Shown one piece after another: positions 48,357-59,559 of a DNA stretch of 64,000 nt. Source of the DNA: Lenzites betulinus. Taxonomy: Eukaryota > Basidiomycota > Agaricomycetes > Polyporales > Polyporaceae. Position 1 is the first letter of the stretch, and each line of letters starts with the position of its first letter. The translations under genes and the position numbers were made by a program. The notes under the pieces are model-generated. The model ran no database searches, was not told the origin of the DNA, and was given only the letters and a program-made list of their open reading frames with translations. Where the stretch lies: contig JABYQU010000039.1 in NCBI GenBank assembly GCA_022264855.1, positions 124,001 through 188,000 on the forward strand, given 5' to 3'.

Positions 48357-48740
48357 TGGGTGGAGAATCATTGCGCCCCCTCCTCCGCGCATACTCCTGC
48401 CTCTCCACGAACATCTCCAGCTCGCACAAGCTCTCGTGGCCGTCACAGAACTCGGCCGGCTGCACCTCGTTGTTCGCCCGCGCCTGCACATTTGCCTCTG
48501 CCACGACCTGCTCGCTGTTTTCCCGCACGCACACCAGCCGTTCCGTGACCATGCGCGACGCGACCCACGTCTGACAGTCCGAACAGTCCGATGCGTACAA
48601 TTTACGCAGGTTGAGCGGCGTCACCTCGGGGCCCGAACGGGACGTTGTATCGTTAAACAGATCGGACCCTTGCAAGAGGCCCCCTAAAACGCTTTGCGGC
48701 TGAATATTCTGAGGTATGTCCGCGAATTCGAGGGAGAGGT
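48357..48740 (-). pseudogene. Decayed 3' fragment of a histidine acid phosphatase
   Basis: The minus strand encodes a fragment matching the C-terminus of the phosphatase at 6826-8680: TWVASRM, VTERLVCVREN, NEVQPAEFC and LCELEMFVERQEYARR align in order. A seven-residue deletion removes the VPFSARM segment. The reading upstream of about 48680 has lost similarity, including the whole FTHEN catalytic motif, and no RHGxRxP region is present. The normal stop is also missing. It therefore cannot make an active enzyme. It sits upstream of kinase B exactly as the intact phosphatase sits upstream of kinase A. Confidence 0.88.
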
Positions 48741-48868
48741 GTACTGAGAGGTACTCATTATGGTATAATGCAACACGCAGGAGAGCGAACGGAAGTAGCA
48801 CTGCGATATACTAAAGACAAACAGGGAAGGTACAACATAGATGAGCAGCGAATGATTGGAGGCACAGA

Positions 48869-51519
48869 TCACTTGCGTGAACGAGTCCCAGACCGTCTCT
48901 TCGATGCTTGCAACCATGAATTGGATGCCTCGTCTGACTCAGACATAGCCCCTACCGCCGAGCGCGGTACTCCCTTGAACTTCAGCTCGATATTTCGTAT
49001 GCGCCCGCTCCGTCGAGGGGTCGCAATCGGACGATCGCGGGTGGTGGGCGTAAGCTGTCGGTCCTTGTCAATTCGAGGCTTCTTCTCGCTGGGACCACCT
49101 GTGTCCTCATCGTCGACGGGGTGCTTACGAAGCTCATGCGAATCGCCAGTGTGAAGGACCTCCGGGGTAGTGGAGGGGGAGTTGGGGTCACGGAGATCCC
49201 AAGTGGAAAGTGTATGCACAACGCGATCGTCATGCTCCAGCTCCCGTGTTTTCAGGAATTCAGACCAGTACGTATCAACATGGACGGGAGTCCACATGTC
49301 CTTGTATTTCTCCTTCAGCTCTCCTCGGGGCCAGCAGTAGTCCATGATCGTGTTGAGCCACTCCTGGAAACCGGCTGAGCGGAAATGCGTCGTTTTCGTA
49401 AAGGTGCGATTGATCGCAATTGATGATTTGCCCCCGCCGCCGATTGTGAAGCCGATGCCTGGGACTGAGTATTGGAAGATTTCCTTGAAGAATATGGTGA
49501 AATCGAGCATGGACAGGTCGTGCGAGAGATACCGTAGGCCGCAGTATAGCACAACATAGAACAGAGCTTCCATGTCGTCCTCAAATCGGTGCTTCGACTC
49601 TTCGTCGCTGGTAGTCAACAGACGAATGGACATAAACTCCCAAGTGCCCTTTGCACATTGTTGAGATCGACAATGTGGTTACGGATGGAATCACAATACT
49701 CACCGCGCGCCCTGTACGCACAGCGTCTCCGTCGGAATCGATCCGAGCCGACGACTCCCAGTCGATGAGATATCCTCTGCGAATTCGGCGGCCAGGCTCT
49801 TTGACTAGAACAATGTTGCCAACACTGAGATCACGATGTATGCGTGCGTCTTTCTCCAACGCATCTCGCATTGCTGTGAAAGCCCAAAAAATCAGATCTT
49901 GGCTAGAACGATATCTGCATTTCGCGTCCAAGGCTCACCAGTAAACACATCATACGCTGCATGTAGGAGTTCCTCAGACCCTCGTAGTGTCTTTAAACTG
50001 TAGCCAGCTGCGTCTGTCACCAGCCGGTAGTGTCGTCGCCCGATCGTCCGAATACGTTTTCCGTCGATTCGGCAGACCCACTTGCTCCCTTCGGAGAATC
50101 CAGTGTGTGTATATTGTTGGGTGGTCCCTATGAAATCCATGATGAAATAGTATACATTGCGGAGTGATGACTAGTAACTGACCAGTTCGAAGGAATACGT
50201 CTTCGTCGTCAGGTACCATACCGTGGACGTCTCGTCGTGGTATGTTCCGTACATTACACTCATTCAAATGCGCCAGGATGTCGCCCTCCATTTCGTCCGC
50301 CGGAAACGCACGCCATGTGTCTTTCAGAAACATGACGCGACCGGTTTGAGGATCTAAAGCCCAATAACCGCGAGTACCACGTCCCTCGAGATACAGCGGC
50401 GATACAACAGGACGAGAGATGATTAGGGGACTGTGAGTCGTGATGACCGTGGATCCAGGCGCGGGCTCATGATACACACGGACCACGGTTACGTGTCCAG
50501 GTTGATAGTGAGTACCAACAGCCTTGTCCAGCTCGGGGCCGTCGACATCAAGTTGCGCGCGGACGTGAGCCCTGATGGCTTCTTGGAAGAGCGCCTCCGC
50601 CTCTCGATTACCAACCGTGGTGGTGGGATCATGCCCGCGTTCGGCGGACAAGACCTGTGAGTACCGCCAGAAAAACTCGAGGAGAATGCCGGGATTCTCA
50701 TGGAAGTCGAACGCCTCCGTTACGACGCACCCCTCCCGATCCCACCGATAAAGCCGAGCGAGAGGCCCGAAGACGGAGACTGTGAAGAGACAAGTACGGT
50801 TCTGGCGAGCAAAGATCTCAGCAGCAAACGCTATGTGCAAGCCAAAGATCCTTTCCGCTTGGTCATACAGTTCGTCTTCGTCCATGGCTCGATGGTCGCG
50901 AAAGAAATTGTGTGTCGTGAGAGTCTCTCTGTCTGCGCCTGCAGGAGGATCGACAAGGAAATCCAAAGAAGGGTCGTGTCGGACGTCGATGAAGAGGTCG
51001 GCATACCCGAGCTCGACGCGCGTGCGGTTGTCTGCCTGTCTCACGATCTTGGCGTTCGCAGCTGTGAAACAGCAGATATGCGGCTTTGTGTAGCCCAGCC
51101 GCGAAGGGCGCACGCTGCGTTCGATGGAGGTGTCGAATTCGAAGCCTGGGCAGCGAGACTTGCGCGGGGACTTCTTGTTGAGAGCGGCGGCCTGGGATCG
51201 CGTTAGCACTCGGCGCCACCCCGACACGCGCAAGACGAACGTCGGGAGGACGTACGAGTGGTTTGTAGATAGCGGCAGGCGTGTCTGCCGTCCGGGGTAC
51301 TGCATTGAACGCGTCCTTGATCGTCATCAACCCCCCTCGCTTGTCGTCCTTTAAGGAGAAAAAGGTGTCTATGAACGTGGCGGTAGGCATAGGGCCAAAA
51401 GTGTGGTGGCGTGCATTGTGAACATGCTTTCGGTTGCGTGCCATGGCCAGAGAGGGGAGAAGACCATCCGTATGTCCAAGGGTGAGGTCGAGAGCCATGG
51501 GGACATTGTAGACATCCAT
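48869..51519 (-). CDS. FunK1-type protein kinase C
   Basis: Third FunK1 kinase, 803 residues, the longest of the four. Exons: 51519-51256, 51191-50183, 50127-49939, 49873-49704, 49648-48869. Glycine loop GRGTRG, VMFLKDTW, catalytic HRDLS and LIDWES are all present. The N-terminus has drifted from the other copies (DVYNVPMALDLTLGHTDGL). The last exon is extended by a basic Ser/Arg-rich tail after RRSGRIRNIELKFKGV, ending KRRSGTRSRK, likely nuclear targeting (inference). In the activation region it has CGLRYLSHDL where the others read YSGLxYLPHxx. Exon lengths 189 and 170 are conserved. Confidence 0.92.
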
Positions 51520-51651
51520 CGTGCTGTAAATTGATGCAGCACTGTACCAGGCTTGTAAAGGAACGAGTATCTTCGGCGGGAACTGTAAGCCGGTTTACGA
51601 GTCTATACCAGGCTGGGTGATTAGGGGTGGCGCCACTGGCACGTCGCAAAG

Positions 51652-51800
51652 CTTCGACGGTACTTGACTTTGTTGTTGAACAAGGTAGTGAAACTGCGGC
51701 GCAAGTGAGGGCCCACCTCCTTTATTCCTTGTAATCGTGCTGCTTCTCTTCTTTCTTGTACTTCCCAAGATTTCCTACAACGGTCACGATGCGCCACCGT
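51652..51800 (-). promoter_or_regulatory. Upstream module shared by the FunK1 genes (copy C)
   Basis: The proximal block CTTCGACGGTACTTGACT with ACAAGGTAGTG begins 133 nt before the kinase C start. TCTTGTACTT is at 51764-51773 and GATGCGCCACC at 51788-51798. The same DNA lies 150-300 nt upstream of the divergent MYND gene and may serve both. Confidence 0.5.
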
Positions 51801-51946
51801 TGAACAGAGAAGAAGAGTCGAGTGGGCACAGCCACCGGTGCCTCAGCGCTATGATCACGTTCTCACAGCTCGATCGTTCGAAACAGACTCAGCGCTCGCT
51901 CTTCCCTCTCTCATTGACACGCTGGCAGGCTCTTGCTACACACACT

Positions 51947-53401
51947 ATGCCTCTTGTATTCGAGGTAGCATGTGACATTCCCTCCGAGCTATATCCTGGA
52001 AGATGCGAGGGCTTTGAGGAATACATCACTCTCAGGGAACAGCTCTGCTACGACTACCGCCACCCACCCGACTTGAGACATTTATATATCAGAGGTCAGC
52101 GTTCGGTCAGGGAAAACCCTCCAGAACGCCTCAAGTATGGTCTAATGACTGATGACGGGCCGTTAATGCTCGAGTACTGCCTAAGGTGCGCTGGTCAAGA
52201 CGTCTAGTTGCATTATTTCATGTTGACAGGGCAAGCACGCTATATGCATCATGACATTTCAGGGCTCTTGCTGTCTGTCACCCTCTTATCAGGACTGGCG
52301 GCCATGTGCACGAACCGTCATTCACAGCCAAACGACTTGCAGGAGTCGAGATTACAGACAGCGAAGAAGCAACCCTCCACTTTCCAAAGATCAAAAACGT
52401 CACCCTCCGGCTCCGCCTACAAGGCCTCGCCTGCTACGCGCACATGGCTTACTTGGGCTCTGTCGACCGCTTGGAGCCACTAAGCTACAGCTGCCTTCTG
52501 CGCGGCGTCATGATCTACGCCTGCAACGCCGCCAACATGTGCGTTAGTCTCGACTTCATACCTCCCATCGCGCTGCGGATTGCATCCTGGCTGGCGACTA
52601 CAGAGGCACGTTTCGGTCTGGATGTGCGCTCGACGAACAAGTTTAGGGACCTCCGGCACTTGTGGCATGCCCACAGCAGCTACATCTCACGTCTCCAAAC
52701 AAAGGATGCGGCTCGGCTGAAGAAGATCGCGAAGACGCCTCACCTCTACCGCTGCGCCACTCCTGGGTGCCCAATCCAAGCAATGAGCAAGAGCGCACTC
52801 CTGAGGTGCGGCGGGAGCTGCCTGTCAGAGCGGAAGCCGCGCTACTGCAGCCATGACTGCCAACGCCAGGTGCGTATTGCATGACCGCTACCATATGGGT
52901 AGTCGCTGAACAGCACATCCAGCACTGGAGACTCCACCGCGAGTTTTGCAAGCCCGGAAACACGTGCGACTACCCCGACATCATTGCGGATGACGGTGAT
53001 CCCGACTGGCTCGACGTCGATGAGTTACTACCTCCAGCGACTCGCAATATTCATCCCTGTGATTCAATATGGCCCCTCTTCGCCGACCGCGAGGGCGACG
53101 AGATCTTTGTCGACATCCAAAACGACAGCCCGTTCCGCAAGGGCGATATTATACGTGTCAAGACGCGGACACTGAGCCCCATGTGCCTCAAAGCCTACCA
53201 CGCTACATGGGCATCACTCAAACCTGCCACGGGGTTGAAACTGAGGACCTTCGTCGAGAAGAGTGAGTGCAACTTCCCATAATGTTCGTTGGTGTGGTGT
53301 ACTGATACCCCATGCGTCATAATTCAGTGATGATTAGCCCCCCGCCTAACATGGGGTTCCCAGCCCCGAAGCGTGACCTGGACTCACTGGAACCTTGGTA
53401 G
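51947..53401 (+). CDS. MYND zinc-finger protein
   Basis: Four exons, 51947-52185, 52263-52869, 52923-53262 and 53328-53401, encode 419 residues. The MYND finger spans the exon 2/3 junction: CATPGC, then C-x3-C around LLRCGGSC, PRYCSHDCQRQ, and HWRLHREFC after the intron. The spacing C-x3-CQ-x3-W-x2-H-x3-C fits the family, which mediates protein-protein contacts. The first 230 residues (SELYPGRCEGFEEYITLREQ and so on) match no domain I know but resemble agaricomycete MYND proteins. An acidic stretch DPDWLDVDELLPP follows the finger. The last intron carries a GTGAGT donor; without it the protein would stop earlier at 53282. The start is chosen because the open frame farther upstream overlaps the promoter module. 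Confidence 0.85.
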
Positions 53402-53643
53402 ATTGGCTGACACAGCGGACTTCGAGGACAGGTGGACTCAAACGCCATAGTGGTAGCATAAGTTCTAGCACGCAAACTTGAAGGGCAGATCATATCGCCA
53501 CATTAATATTACTAGTACACATGCGTGTAGTAGATGAAGTTAATATCCAACGCCGGAAAAAACAACAAGCCGCTCGGTGGCTGTCCAGAACTTATGCTTA
53601 CAATATCATCGCTAGCCCGAGTCTTATACTGAACCATGATTCT

Positions 53644-53786
53644 GGTGGCGCATCATGACTCGAAGGCCACGAGAAGTACAAGAAAGAACGTAACCGGACG
53701 GCGGCGAGGAACAAAGCAGGTGAATCCTCACTTGTGCCGCACTCTTACTCCCTTGTTCTACAGTCGAGTCAAGTACCCTCGAACAT
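53644..53786 (+). promoter_or_regulatory. Upstream module shared by the FunK1 genes (copy D)
   Basis: The same blocks occur in reverse complement, as expected for a plus-strand gene: GGTGGCGCATC at 53644-53654, AAGTACAAGA at 53774-130 nt upstream (53674-53683), and the proximal block ending CAAGTACCCTCGAA at 53786, 110 nt before the kinase D start. This confirms that the module travels with the gene's orientation. Confidence 0.55.
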
Positions 53787-53895
53787 TTGCGAAGTGGCGT
53801 CCTCAACCGCCGACTTATACTAGCCACTGCACCACCCGCACACGCTTCGTGATTCTGACCTTGTACACCACGGACGACACCGACCACAAACCACA

Positions 53896-56443
53896 ATGGA
53901 GAGCTACGACGTTCCGATGGCTCTCGACCATACCCTTTCTCACACCGACGGTCTTCGCCCCGCCCTCGCTATGTCCCGCAACAGGAAACTCACCTACGAT
54001 GCGCGCGGACACACCGTCGGCCCAATGCCCCCCACCGCGTTCTTAGACGTCTTTCTCCCACTGGAAGACGACAAGAGAGGCAAGCTGATGACGTTCAACA
54101 ACGCGTTCAAAGCAGTGCCCCGCATTGCAGACACGCCCACCGCTATCTACAAACCACTTGTACGTCCTCTCGTCTTGGGCGTGGCAGGGTGACGCTGAGC
54201 GCTGACGCGACCCCAGGCCGCCGCTCTCAACAAGAAGTCCCCGCGCAAGTCTCGCTGCCCAGGCTTCGTGTTCGACACCTCTATCGAACGCAGTGTGCGT
54301 CCTTTGCGGCTGGGCTACACGAAGCCACATATCTGCTGCTTTACCACCGCGAACGCCAGGACCGTGCGATGGGCAGACAACAACACGCGCGTCGAGCTCG
54401 GGTATGCGGAGCTCTTTATCGACGTCCGACCCGACGCGTCGTTCGATTTCTTCATCGACTCCCCTCCCGCACACGCGAGCAAGCAGGTGCGCAAGGCCCA
54501 CAACTTCTTCCGTGAGTATCGAATGGAGGACGAGGACAGAGAGTACGACCAAGCCAAACGGGCCTTCGGACTGCACATCGCCTTTGCGGTGGAGATCTTC
54601 GCTCGCCAGAACCGCACCTGTCTCTTCACGGTCTCCGTCTTTGGATCTCTCGCCCGGCTCTACCGATGGGACCGGGAGGGCTGCATTGTAACAGAGGCGT
54701 TCGACTTCCACGAGAACCCCGGCACGCTTCTCGAGTTCTTCTGGCGGTACTCGCAGGCGTACTCAGGTGATCGCGGTCACGATCCAACGACATCAGCTGC
54801 TACGCCAGAACTGGAGACCCTCTTCGAAGAGGCCATCAGAGCCCATGTCCGTTTACAGCTCGGTGTTGACGGACCAGAGCTGGATCACGCCGTCAGGGCT
54901 CATTACGAACCCGGACATGCAACTGCAGTTGAAGTGGATCCCCAGCCCCCCAATAACGACACGACACCCGAGCCCCCCACCCTCTTCATCGTGTCCCGCC
55001 CTGTCGTGTCCCCCCTATATCTTGAGGGATGTGGAACCCGTGGTTATTGGGCTTTCCATGTGAGCACAGGCCGTGTCATGTTCCTCAAGGACACATGGTG
55101 TACGTGGCTGCCGGACAAGGAAACGTTGGAGGGCCACATCCTGGCCCGTCTAAATGAGAGCGGTGTACGGAATATCCCACAGCAGGATGTCCATGGTATT
55201 ACAGCGCACGACTATGGGCCATACGAAAGAGCCAGTCAGTATGCGGCCCATATGCATTTTCACACTGATTGACGAAGCTTTCTCGCAGGCACCTCTAATC
55301 AAGAGACACAAACGGGCGCGATGATAAACCAGAAGTGGGTATGCCCAATCGACGGAAAACGTGTCCGCACCGCACAACGACGGCATTATCGGACAGTCAC
55401 AGACGCGGCCGGCTACGGCCTGAAGACTCTGCGAGGGACCGAAGAACTCCTGCACGCAGCGTACGACGTTTTCACCGGTTGGTTTCATTCACCGGCATTG
55501 TCTCGTCAAGATATGATCCTGACGCACGCCATTAGCGATGCAGGATGCGCTGACGAAAGCTGCATACATACACCGCGACCTCAGCCTTAACAATATCATC
55601 CTAGTCAAAGAACCTGATCGAGACATTCGACGGGGATATCTCATCGACTGGGAGTCTGCCGACCGGATTGATTCTGACGGGAATGCTGAGCATGCTGGGC
55701 GTGCGGTGAGTGACCCCGTTGTATCTGGCCCGTACATTCCTGTCTGACCATCCTTGAAGGGCACATGGGAATTCATGTCGATCCGCGTTCTATATCCCGA
55801 CGGAACTAAGCGGAAGCACCGCTTCGAGGATGACATGGAATCGCTGTTCTATGTCGTGCTCTACAGCGGTCTTATGTATCTGCCGCACAACCTCTCTACG
55901 GACTCACTCACAGAGTTCGTGAAAGGCTTGTTCCTTCAACAAGCTGAGCTGCGTGGCTCCACTTTCGGCGGCGATAGCAAAATACAGAATTCGGTCCGTC
56001 GTTCTTTCACACGCCTACTGCACTTCGGCTCCCCCTCTTTCCAGGAGTGGGTCGAGACCATAATGGACTACTGCTGGCCGCCAGAGGAGCTCAAGGAGAA
56101 CTACAAGGACATGTGGAATCCCGCGCAAATCGATGCGTATTGGGCCGAATTCTTGCAGACGCATACGCTAGAGCGCGACAACCGTGTCGCACATGGGCTC
56201 GCCCACCACGACATGTTCGACCCCAAGTCCCCCGTCACCACCCCCAGCGGATCCCATAGTACCGACGAGTCTTCGCCAATGTCCCGCAAGCGCCGGCTTG
56301 AGTCTTCGGACGAAACGGATGTTCCCACTTCTGCGAAGAGACCGCGTACGGGCCAACGAAGACCAGATGCGGCCTCGTTAAGTTGGAGCGAACGAATTCG
56401 TCTTCAACGCACATCCGCGTGGGTTACTCAAGCTCCAATGTGA
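53896..56443 (+). CDS. FunK1-type protein kinase D
   Basis: Fourth FunK1 kinase, 774 residues, transcribed away from the other three. Exons: 53896-54159, 54217-55234, 55289-55477, 55536-55705, 55760-56443. Kinase motifs: VMFLKDTW with the putative Lys, HRDLS and LIDWES. The glycine loop reads GCGTRG rather than GRGTRG, an Arg-to-Cys change next to the first glycine that is unique to this copy. HRFEDDMESLFYVVLYSGL and FGSPSFQEWVETIMDYCWPP are typical of the family C-lobe. The tail is shorter and ends with SERIRLQRTSAW. The donor of intron 3 is GTTGGT, weaker than in the other copies. The frame is intact. Confidence 0.92.
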
Positions 56444-56971
56444 CAGAACCGGTGCGTGCCTCCATAGAAGCCACGCCACCTAGTGAGCGGCGTAGTACTG
56501 GCAGACGGTCCTGCTAATGAATATACGTGCGTTGAACTCTCTTGTCAGGACACTTGTCGAACGTACTAGCTCCTCTTTACCTGTGTCTGATCTTGGACAT
56601 GTGTTGTGCTCGTCATGCGTATGTAATGCTCTGCAACGCGTATGTATGTGCTGTAAATTGGTATTGTTCAGTTTCGCGTACTCTTGGTAGGTTGAACTAG
56701 TATACCATTAGGTCGTCGTCAACCAGGATGCGATTCGGAGCGAGTGAGTACTTAGTGAGTGCATGCGCAGCTTACTATAAGCGCTCTCTTGGAATACAAA
56801 TGGGCGTCTAACGAATGATGTCATCGTGGGCGACGTCAGTGGCGAGTGCTAGGCCACTGCAGAATGCCCAAGTACTTTAAAGGCGCAGCGGAATCACAAA
56901 CGGTCCTCATCGATCTCCTTCCCACCATCCACCACATCCAACAAGTTCAACCGCAACTACTAAACACTCCC
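56444..56971. other. Spacer between kinase D and the RNA-binding protein
   Basis: No gene seen. It holds the kinase 3' region and the promoter of the next gene. Confidence 0.4.
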
Positions 56972-58075
56972 ATGTCTGTCTACACTATCCACGTATGTAC
57001 AAACCCCAACATGTGCGAATATACGGCGCGACACTGACATAGCGGACCTCGTGAACACAGGTTTCTGGCATCTCGAATGCCACCACCGAGCAGCACCTTT
57101 TCGACTTCTTTACGTATGTCTCATGCACCTTGCTTAACTAGGTACGATCTGACATGCATGGGCCGCAACAGCTTCTGCGGCAAGATCACTTCGGTCGAGT
57201 ATGACCAGGAGAAGCATACTGCAACCATCCACTTCGAGAAGCCCTCGGCAGCCAAGACCGCACTGATGCTTAACGGCGGTGCCCTCGACGGCGCCCACCT
57301 GACCATCACCAGCGACCAGGTCCACCAAGACAAAGACGACGGTGCGGCGCATCATGAAGGCCACATCGACCAGACCGACAAGCCTCGCGCAGGCAGTGAG
57401 TTCCCCTCCCAATGTACTGCGACCGTTGTTACTGACTAAACTGGGCAGTTGCGGCTGAATATCTCGCAAGGGGATATACCCTCTCCGACCAGATCCTTCA
57501 GCGCGCTATCGAGCTTGACCAGCAGCGCGGAATTTCCAACCGGTTCCTGTCGTACATTCAGGGTCTCGACACCACTCTCGGTGCGTGACCAAGAGTCCAG
57601 CCTTCCCCCGCATGTTATCTGACATCTCTATTCACGGGCAGGCGCGAAGGCTCTGGGCCCTGAGAAGACAATATCTGGAAAGGTGCAGGAGACGCTCGCC
57701 AACGCGACCCAGCAGGCCAAGGCTGTCGATGAGCAGAAGGGCATTACCAAGACCGCGAGTGACGTACGTCCCACCGATCGCCCCGCTGGTTTGACTGGTT
57801 TGCTAACGCTTGAGCGATCGTAGTATTACACCCGCGCACTGTCCTCGCCGTTTGGAATGAAAGTCAAAGCGTTCTACACCTCAACGTCGAAGCAAGTCCT
57901 CGATATCCACGAGGAGGCGAAGCGCATCGCGGAGACCCAGAAATCCACGGGCACCTCTACCGGCGTAGGATCTGCTGCGCCGCCGATCAGCCCCGCGGTG
58001 CAAACGACATCGACGCCAGCGGCGGACCCCACGCTCGCGGCCCCCAAGACAGCGGAAGCGCCTACCGTCGTCTGA
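56972..58075 (+). CDS. vip1: RRM RNA-binding protein, Vip1-like
   Basis: Six exons, 56972-56992, 57061-57113, 57172-57395, 57449-57580, 57642-57763 and 57824-58075, encode 267 residues. One N-terminal RRM (residues 1-75): the RNP2-like strand MSVYTIHVSGISNATTEQHL, helix HLFDFFTFCGKITSVEYD, the RNP1-like strand HTATIHFEKPSAAKTALML. A conserved region after the RRM (AAEYLARGYTLSDQILQRAI; SRFLSYIQGLD-like) is typical of the fission-ye Vip1/Rbp group. The tail is low-complexity Ala/Thr/Pro. The RNP motifs lack the usual aromatic pair, as in other members. The cellular role of this group is poorly defined. The first exon is only 21 nt. Confidence 0.9.
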
Positions 58076-58357
58076 GATGTCTACTGTCTGTCAGCATCGG
58101 GATTGTGACTGTACCACACATATCGGGCACCCTGGGGAAATAAAGGCGGTGGAGAAGAAGGACAAAGTGTACTTTAGGGACAACGTAGACTGTAGTTTGC
58201 GACACACAAGAATACTAGGCCTATCGGACTTGTGTTGGACTGTGCTGCGGCGCGGACAGGTGTGGGCGAGGAGAAAGGATGGCAGAGCCTAGAGGCGGTT
58301 GGGTGGAGATGATTACGCGACGCTGCGTGCGCGGGCGCCTACTACCCCGCTCGTCTT

Positions 58358-58703
58358 ATTGCTGTTCTCGCGGCGCTTGTCGCCGGCTTGATTTCGATTT
58401 TTTCGCACACTCACTGCTCTGCGAACGCCTCCACTCAGAACATCGATAACTCGCTCAATTTTCCGTCTTTTGGCTTGATTCCTTCAGATTCGGACTCGTC
58501 TCGTCTGCGCGCAGGGCACGGTGCTGGTTTCGTCGTGAACGGACAACTCGGACCCACCCGCTCCTCGAAGGCCCCCTTCAGCACCAGAACACAGTTTGCA
58601 AGTGAACCGCGCGCCGCAGGCAGATGGAAGAGGATCTCGAGGGTCTTTGAGGTGCGGCAGAGGGCATGACACTCAATTTTTGCGGTACGGTGCATAGTCT
58701 GCT
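58358..58703 (+). repeat. Left arm of a 0.35 kb inverted repeat
   Basis: 58358-58519 pairs almost perfectly (one mismatch seen) with the reverse complement of 59269-59430. After a diverged middle part, 58660-58703 pairs again with 59091-59133. About 390 nt separate the arms. A transcript through both could fold into a long hairpin. I see no transposase frame, and target-site duplications were not evident by eye. Confidence 0.9.
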
Positions 58704-59090
58704 TCGCATTGCAGCTGCTCGCGCACTGGGCTGTGGGGCAGTCTTGCATGTCACAAATATTACATTGGATGAGCTTATATGTGCTATGTAATAGTCAGGC
58801 CTGTCAATACATCTCCTGTATCATCATTACTTCTTTGATAAAAGCGTGCAAAGAAAGACGAAGTGGTCTGAGATACATAACTCAGGGAGAGATATCTTCC
58901 CATGACTTGAGCACGCCCAAGCGAAATACAAGCAATCAGATTCCATTGTGGCATAAAATATGTCTCGTTAGAGATGGTGGATACACGCAGTGTACACCGG
59001 GGCTTTTTGCATATGTGTGAGCAAGACAGACGAAGCAAAGACGGGGGAGGAGGCGGCAAGGGAGCCAAGTGGTAAGGAAGACACTGAGAC

Positions 59091-59430
59091 TATGCACCGT
59101 ACCGCAAGAATTTAGTGTCATGCCCTCCACCGGCTCGCAAGGAACCCAGAGAGACAGTCCCCACTCGTCCACGATGCGTGCTTCATCTGATATTCATGTT
59201 CTGGTGTTGCGGTGGCTGCCGAGGAGGGTGGGTAGCCTATGTTGTCCGTTCGTAACGAAACGACCACTGTGCCCTGCGCGCAGACGAGACGAGTCCGAAT
59301 CTGAAGGAATCAAGCCAAAAGACGGAAAATTGAGCGAGTTATCGATGTTCTGAGTGGAGGCGTTCGCAGAGCAGTGAGTGTGCGAAAAAATCGAAATCAG
59401 GCCGGCGACAAGCGCCGCGAGAACAGCAAT
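59091..59430 (-). repeat. Right arm of the 0.35 kb inverted repeat
   Basis: Counterpart of 58358-58703. Its outer end is 130 nt upstream of the RING gene start codon, so it probably overlaps that gene's promoter or 5' untranslated region. Confidence 0.9.
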
Positions 59431-59442
59431 ACCTCTCCCCAT
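59194..59442 (-). CDS. Possible small secreted protein (weak)
   Basis: An 82-codon frame begins with a good signal-peptide pattern: MGRGIAVLAALVAGLISIFS, then a polar segment HTHCSANASTQNIDN. It lies divergently from the RING gene and largely inside the right repeat arm. The left arm preserves the same frame from LIAVLAALVAG onward but has no initiator Met. Preservation of the frame may simply reflect the high DNA identity of the repeat. No intron or family match was found. Confidence 0.3.
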   Translation of the reverse strand: MGRGIAVLAALVAGLISIFSHTHCSANASTQNIDNSLNFPSFGLIPSDSDSSRLRAGHSGRFVTNGQHRLPTLLGSHRNTRT

Positions 59443-59559
59443 CGTCTTCGGCAGCGGCGACAACACTTGCTCATCGTTCCCGACAGTGTCCACGCTTATT
59501 CTTTCGACAACGACCGTACCTCACTTTATTCTACCGCTCCTTTCTGTCTCCTCGCTCGC

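Noticed and set aside
58388..58669. Small protein frame in the left arm of the short inverted repeat
   Set aside because: It lacks the initiator Met and most of the signal sequence seen in the right arm; the frame is probably a by-product of repeat identity.
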